Shown here: one piece after another, positions 59,829 to 64,000 of the stretch
Position numbering within the stretch: the stretch's first letter is position 1
Layout: every line of letters begins with the position of its first letter
Assembly (NCBI RefSeq): GCF_003056305.1
Contig: NZ_PYVX01000001.1
Coordinates: 992,001 to 1,056,000, forward strand
DNA: 64,000 nucleotides
Origin: Halomonas denitrificans
GTDB lineage: Bacteria > Pseudomonadota > Gammaproteobacteria > Pseudomonadales > Halomonadaceae
Direction: 5' to 3'
Position numbers and translations under genes: made by a program
The notes under the pieces: generated by a model
What the model was told of the DNA's origin: nothing
The model's input: the letters and a program-made list of their open reading frames with translations, nothing else
Database searches by the model: none

Positions 59829-59860
59829 ACCCCGCCAGGTTCGCCTGGCGGGGTCTTTTA
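59829..59860. terminator. Bidirectional terminator with TTCG tetraloop between the OsmC-like gene and coq7
   Basis: Eleven-base arms (59829-59839 and 59844-59854) around TTCG, with CTTTT following on the plus strand and a T-run on the minus strand. It separates convergent genes. Confidence 0.9.
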
Positions 59861-59909
59861 TGTGCCGATGGCGCCGGTCCGGCGCGCTCGGCCTAACGGG
59901 AGATCACGC

Positions 59910-60554
59910 CTAGACGCGATAGACGCTGGTGGTCATCACCTTGGACATCAGCTTCATGCCGAGCTTGACCGGCGCGGGGAAGCGGCTGCCCCCCGCCTCC
60001 AGCGCCAGCTGGGCGTGGTGGGCCTCGTCGATGGCCATCTGGCGCAGCACGGCGCGGGAGCGATGATCGCCCGCCGGCAGCTTGACCAGGTGCTCCTCCA
60101 GGTGGTGGCCGACCTGCTCCTCGGTGGCGGCCACGAAGCCGAGGCTCACCTGGTCGCCGACGGCGCCCGCCGCGGCGCCGAGGCCGAATGAGGCCGCGTA
60201 GAAGAGCGGATTGAGCAGGCTCGGGCGAGCGTCGAGCTCCTGGAGCCGCTCGTCGCACCAGGCCAGGTGGTCGATCTCCTCCTGGGCGGCCTGCTCCATC
60301 TGGCCGCGCACCTCGGGCAGCTTGGCGGTCATCCCCTGGCCCTGGTAGAGCGCCTGGGCGCACACCTCGCCGGTGTGGTTGATGCGCATCAGCCCCGCGG
60401 CGTGGCGCCGCTCCTCCTCGCTCAGCGGCTCGTCGTGGACCGCCGGCGTCGCCGGCGAGGGACGCGAGGGGCTCGCCGCGTGGGGCACCAGGGTCCTCAG
60501 CACGGTATCGAACTGGTGGATCAGGTTGTCGGCACGGGTTAGGGAGCGGGTCAT
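59910..60554 (-). CDS. coq7: 3-demethoxyubiquinol 3-hydroxylase Coq7
   Basis: A 214-residue di-iron monooxygenase of ubiquinone synthesis. The carboxylate-bridged di-iron ligands lie in [31 protein letters not shown] and [16 protein letters not shown]. It is membrane-associated through a central hydrophobic region. Coq7 is used in place of UbiF in many gammaproteobacteria, including pseudomonads. It lies alone, convergent with the OsmC-like gene. Confidence 0.95.
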   Translation of the reverse strand: MTRSLTRADNLIHQFDTVLRTLVPHAASPSRPSPATPAVHDEPLSEEERRHAAGLMRINHTGEVCAQALYQGQGMTAKLPEVRGQMEQAAQEEIDHLAWCDERLQELDARPSLLNPLFYAASFGLGAAAGAVGDQVSLGFVAATEEQVGHHLEEHLVKLPAGDHRSRAVLRQMAIDEAHHAQLALEAGGSRFPAPVKLGMKLMSKVMTTSVYRV

Positions 60555-60627
60555 GACGGGATCTCTCGAGAATGCACCTGATGCGTCGTACGCCGGGTCG
60601 CGCGCGGCCTGGGCCGCAGGGCGCCGG

Positions 60628-60972
60628 CTAGCCAGCCGGCCAGGTAAAGCGACGACCGCCCATCAGGTGCATGTGAATATGATAGACGGTCTGGCCGCCG
60701 TGGTCGTTGCAGTTCATCACCACCCGATAGCCGTCCTCGGCGAAGCCCTGCTCGGCCGCGAGCCTGGCAGCGGTGTACTGCAGGCGCCCCACCAGCGCCA
60801 GGTCGCCCTCCTCCTCGATGTCGTTGAGGGTGGCGATGTGGCGCTTGGGCACGATCAGCATGTGGGTCGGCGCCTGGGGATTGATGTCGTTGAAGGCGAG
60901 CACATGCTCGTCTTCATAGACGATGTCGGCGGGAATCTCGCGATCGATGATCTTGCAGAACAGGCAATCCAT
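60628..60972 (-). CDS. HIT family (HinT-like) protein
   Basis: A 114-residue histidine-triad nucleotide hydrolase. It opens [21 protein letters not shown] and has the active-site HIHMHLMGG, the His-x-His-x-His motif of the HinT branch. Probable substrates are aminoacyl or other phosphoramidates of AMP; the physiological role is unsettled. It lies downstream of the phosphoribulokinase-like gene on the same strand. Confidence 0.94.
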   Translation of the reverse strand: MDCLFCKIIDREIPADIVYEDEHVLAFNDINPQAPTHMLIVPKRHIATLNDIEEEGDLALVGRLQYTAARLAAEQGFAEDGYRVVMNCNDHGGQTVYHIHMHLMGGRRFTWPAG

Positions 60973-61006
60973 GGGCGGTTCTCCTTGGGTGAGGGTCGGG
61001 CCTAAG

Positions 61007-61879
61007 TCAGCGGAAGCGCCGCTGGGCGAGCAGGTGGCGCACCAGCGGGCCGAGGATCAGCTCCATGGCCAGCGACAGCCGCGAGCCCGGCACCACCAGG
61101 GTGTGGGGGCGGCTCATGAAGGCATCCTGGATCATCGCCAGCAGGTAGGGGAAGTCCACCGTGGCCGGGTCGCGGAAGCGGATCACCACGAAGGACTCGG
61201 CGTCGGTGGGGATGTCCTGGACCTCGAAGGGGTTCGAGGTGTCCACCGTGGGCACCCGCTGGAAGTTGATGTGGGTGCGCGAGAACTGCGGCTGGATGTA
61301 GCGCACGTAGTCGTCCATGCGCCCCAGGATGGTGTCGATCACCGCCTCCTGGGAGTAGCCCCGGTGGCGCATGTCGCGGTCGATCTTCTGGATCCACTCC
61401 AGGTTCATGGTCGGCGCGACCCCCACCAGCAGGTCGACGTGGCGGGCGATGTCGAGCTCGGCGGTGACCAGCCCCCCGTGCAGCCCCTCGTAGAACAGCA
61501 GGTCGGTGCCACAGGGCAGCGACTGCCATTCGGTGAAGGTGCCGACCTGGTAGCCGGCCTCGATCATCTGCTTGTCTTCGGCATGGATGTAGTGCCGGTA
61601 GGAGCCGTTGCCGGTCTGGCCGTACTCCCGGAACAGCGCCTCGAGCCGGTCGAGCAGGTTGGCCTCCACCGCGAAGTGGGAGAGCTCGTCCTTGCGGTCG
61701 GGCTCGTCGACGAGGAGCTGCGCCAGCTCCTGGCGGGTATAGCGGTGGAAGGCGTCGCCGTCGACGAAGGCGGCGTGCACGGCCTCCCGGGCGAACATCC
61801 GCTCGAAGGTGCGCTTCACCGTGGTGGTGCCGGCCCCGGAGGAGCCGGTGAGGGCGATGATCGGATACTCCCGCGACAT
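61007..61879 (-). CDS. Phosphoribulokinase-like protein (PrkB type)
   Basis: A 290-residue P-loop kinase. The Walker A is [20 protein letters not shown], and [14 protein letters not shown] and [20 protein letters not shown] are conserved in the PrkB group. E. coli PrkB is 289 residues and is not part of a Calvin cycle. No RuBisCO gene is in this window, so a carbon-fixation role is not implied; the true substrate of this branch is unknown. It shares its start codon region with the thioesterase stop at 61879. Confidence 0.88.
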   Translation of the reverse strand: MSREYPIIALTGSSGAGTTTVKRTFERMFAREAVHAAFVDGDAFHRYTRQELAQLLVDEPDRKDELSHFAVEANLLDRLEALFREYGQTGNGSYRHYIHAEDKQMIEAGYQVGTFTEWQSLPCGTDLLFYEGLHGGLVTAELDIARHVDLLVGVAPTMNLEWIQKIDRDMRHRGYSQEAVIDTILGRMDDYVRYIQPQFSRTHINFQRVPTVDTSNPFEVQDIPTDAESFVVIRFRDPATVDFPYLLAMIQDAFMSRPHTLVVPGSRLSLAMELILGPLVRHLLAQRRFR

Positions 61880-62313
61880 CAGCGTGCCCCCGCCAGGGCG
61901 TCGCGCACGACATCGGGGACCGCCACCGGGCGGCCGGTGGCGGGGTCGACCAGCATCAAGTTGATCCGGGCGGTGGCCACCGTGGCGCCGTCGGCCTCGC
62001 GCAGGATGCGGTGGTAGACGCTGATCGCCTTGCGCGCCGGCGCCGGGATGGCGGTCTCCACCATCAGCGCATCCGGCCAGCGGGTCTCGGCCTGGTACTG
62101 CACGGCGAGATCCGCCGCCACGCAGGGAAAGCCGCCGAGGTCCCCTTCGGAGAGCCTCCGGTCGGCCAGCGCGGCGACCCGCGCCTCGTGCAGCAGCGAG
62201 ATCAGCGCATCGTGGCCCAGGTGGCGGCCGTAGTTCATGTCGGTGATGCGCACCGTCAGCGGGTGACGGTGCATCACCTCGTCGACGGGAAAGCTCAGTC
62301 GGACACGCTCCAT
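61879..62313 (-). CDS. Acyl-CoA thioesterase, 4HBT hotdog family
   Basis: A 144-residue hotdog-fold protein. It contains MNYGRHLGHDALISLLHEAR, where the family catalytic acidic residue and helix lie, and SVYHRILREADGATVATARINLMLVD. It probably hydrolyses acyl-CoA thioesters; the chain length is unknown. The start at 62313 has AGGAG nearby, and an AACAACAA motif lies 15-22 bases upstream. Its stop touches the start of the phosphoribulokinase-like gene, so they are coupled. Confidence 0.88.
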   Translation of the reverse strand: MERVRLSFPVDEVMHRHPLTVRITDMNYGRHLGHDALISLLHEARVAALADRRLSEGDLGGFPCVAADLAVQYQAETRWPDALMVETAIPAPARKAISVYHRILREADGATVATARINLMLVDPATGRPVAVPDVVRDALAGAR

Positions 62314-62327
62314 CCTCGCTCCTGTCA

Positions 62328-62335
62328 TTGTTGTT
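62328..62335 (-). promoter_or_regulatory. AACAACAA motif upstream of the thioesterase gene
   Basis: Perfect AANAANAA match on the sense strand in the short purD-thioesterase gap, upstream of the ribosome site. Confidence 0.35.
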
Positions 62336-62350
62336 GGGCGTCGTTCGTCG

Positions 62351-63643
<1,293 letters not shown>

Positions 63644-63713
63644 CCGCTTGACTACCTCAGAACCGTGCAAGAAACGTCGCGGCATTATGTCAGAAAGTGG
63701 CGCGCGGCGCCGC

Positions 63714-64000
63714 TCACGACTGGCCCTTTCCCGAGTCGTCGTCGCTGGTGCTGCCGGCCTGGCTGATGGTCTTCTGCCAGAACTTCATGTTCTCCTCGGC
63801 CATCTCGCGCATCAGCTCCATGGGCGAGTGGCGCATGGCCTGCTGCCACTGGTCCTGCATGCGGTGCTGCTGCTCGAGCATCAGCTTGGTGCCCTGTTCC
63901 AGGTAGCGCGCCAGGGGCAGCGGCTGGGCCATGTCGTAGACCCGGATGAACTGCGCCAGCAGGTCGTTGGAGAACACCTGGGCGTCGCCGTCGGCCTGCT
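63714..64000 (-). CDS. phaR: Polyhydroxyalkanoate synthesis repressor PhaR, C-terminal part (5' end outside window)
   Basis: About 95 codons of a minus-strand gene run off the right edge. The segment QVFSNDLLAQFIRVYDMAQP and the helical tail LEQGTKLMLEQQHRMQDQWQ match the PHB-accumulation regulatory domain of PhaR, which in other bacteria binds polyhydroxyalkanoate and represses phasin genes. The DNA-binding N-terminus should lie beyond base 64000. A phasin itself is possible but less likely. A GTG at 63975-63977 is internal, not a start. Confidence 0.7.
   Translation of the reverse strand, partial: QADGDAQVFSNDLLAQFIRVYDMAQPLPLARYLEQGTKLMLEQQHRMQDQWQQAMRHSPMELMREMAEENMKFWQKTISQAGSTSDDDSGKGQS

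Noticed and set aside
61007..61879. A Calvin-cycle phosphoribulokinase
   Set aside because: The protein is of the short PrkB type found in bacteria that do not fix CO2, and no RuBisCO or other Calvin gene is nearby.

Overview
The window is chromosomal DNA from a very GC-rich gammaproteobacterium, most probably Halomonas or a close relative in the Halomonadaceae. This rests on gene content and order rather than on a database match: a complete glycine-betaine demethylation cluster, BCCT and TRAP uptake systems, the lptD-amgK-murU and surA-pdxA-rsmA-apaGH order shared with pseudomonads, the rpsU-dnaG-rpoD operon, and a PhaR-like protein at the right edge. I see no rRNA, tRNA, CRISPR, prophage or insertion sequence.

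Layout. 1-9.5 kb: the end of a BCCT carrier, a nucleotidyltransferase/CBS/cNMP signalling protein with a DEDD exonuclease, a small secreted DUF4168-like protein, a TRAP transporter (fused DctQM plus a Tat-exported DctP) and a divergent EamA exporter. 9.5-33 kb: a one-carbon catabolic island. GbcA/GbcB demethylate glycine betaine. DgcA/DgcB with a dedicated EtfAB demethylate dimethylglycine, under the regulator gene gbdR. Formaldehyde is oxidised by a glutathione-independent dehydrogenase (FdhA) and also by a glutathione route (Gfa, FrmA, FghA), and formate is oxidised by an NAD-linked molybdenum formate dehydrogenase with a fused diaphorase subunit. 33-41.5 kb: a LivGFKHM ABC importer, L-serine deaminase with a divergent LysR gene, and an unknown membrane protein behind a palindromic operator. 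41.6-47.2 kb: rpoD, dnaG and rpsU, with tsaD diverging. 47.2-64 kb: plsY, folB-folK, cca, glpE, apaH-apaG-rsmA, pdxA, a domain-reduced surA, lptD, amgK-murU, an OsmC-like gene, coq7, a HIT gene, prkB-like kinase plus thioesterase, purD, and a partial phaR.

How it fits together. Demethylation of betaine releases formaldehyde, which the two dehydrogenase routes and formate dehydrogenase take to CO2 while making NADH. The glycine and serine that result can be deaminated to pyruvate by SdaA. The sarcosine oxidase and glyA steps are not in the window.

Less ordinary signals: (1) two copies of a roughly 95-base structured repeat that forms a three-way junction with compensatory changes, (2) a SurA lacking both PPIase domains, (3) a 133-bp tandem repeat derived from the 3' end of tsaD, (4) recurrent AACAACAA leader motifs that resemble Hfq/Crc targets, (5) palindromic operators of FadR/LldR, LiuR and TetR type, and (6) a LivF with Arg in place of the Walker A Lys. 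No computation was run. All calls are from reading the sequence and knowledge of the families.
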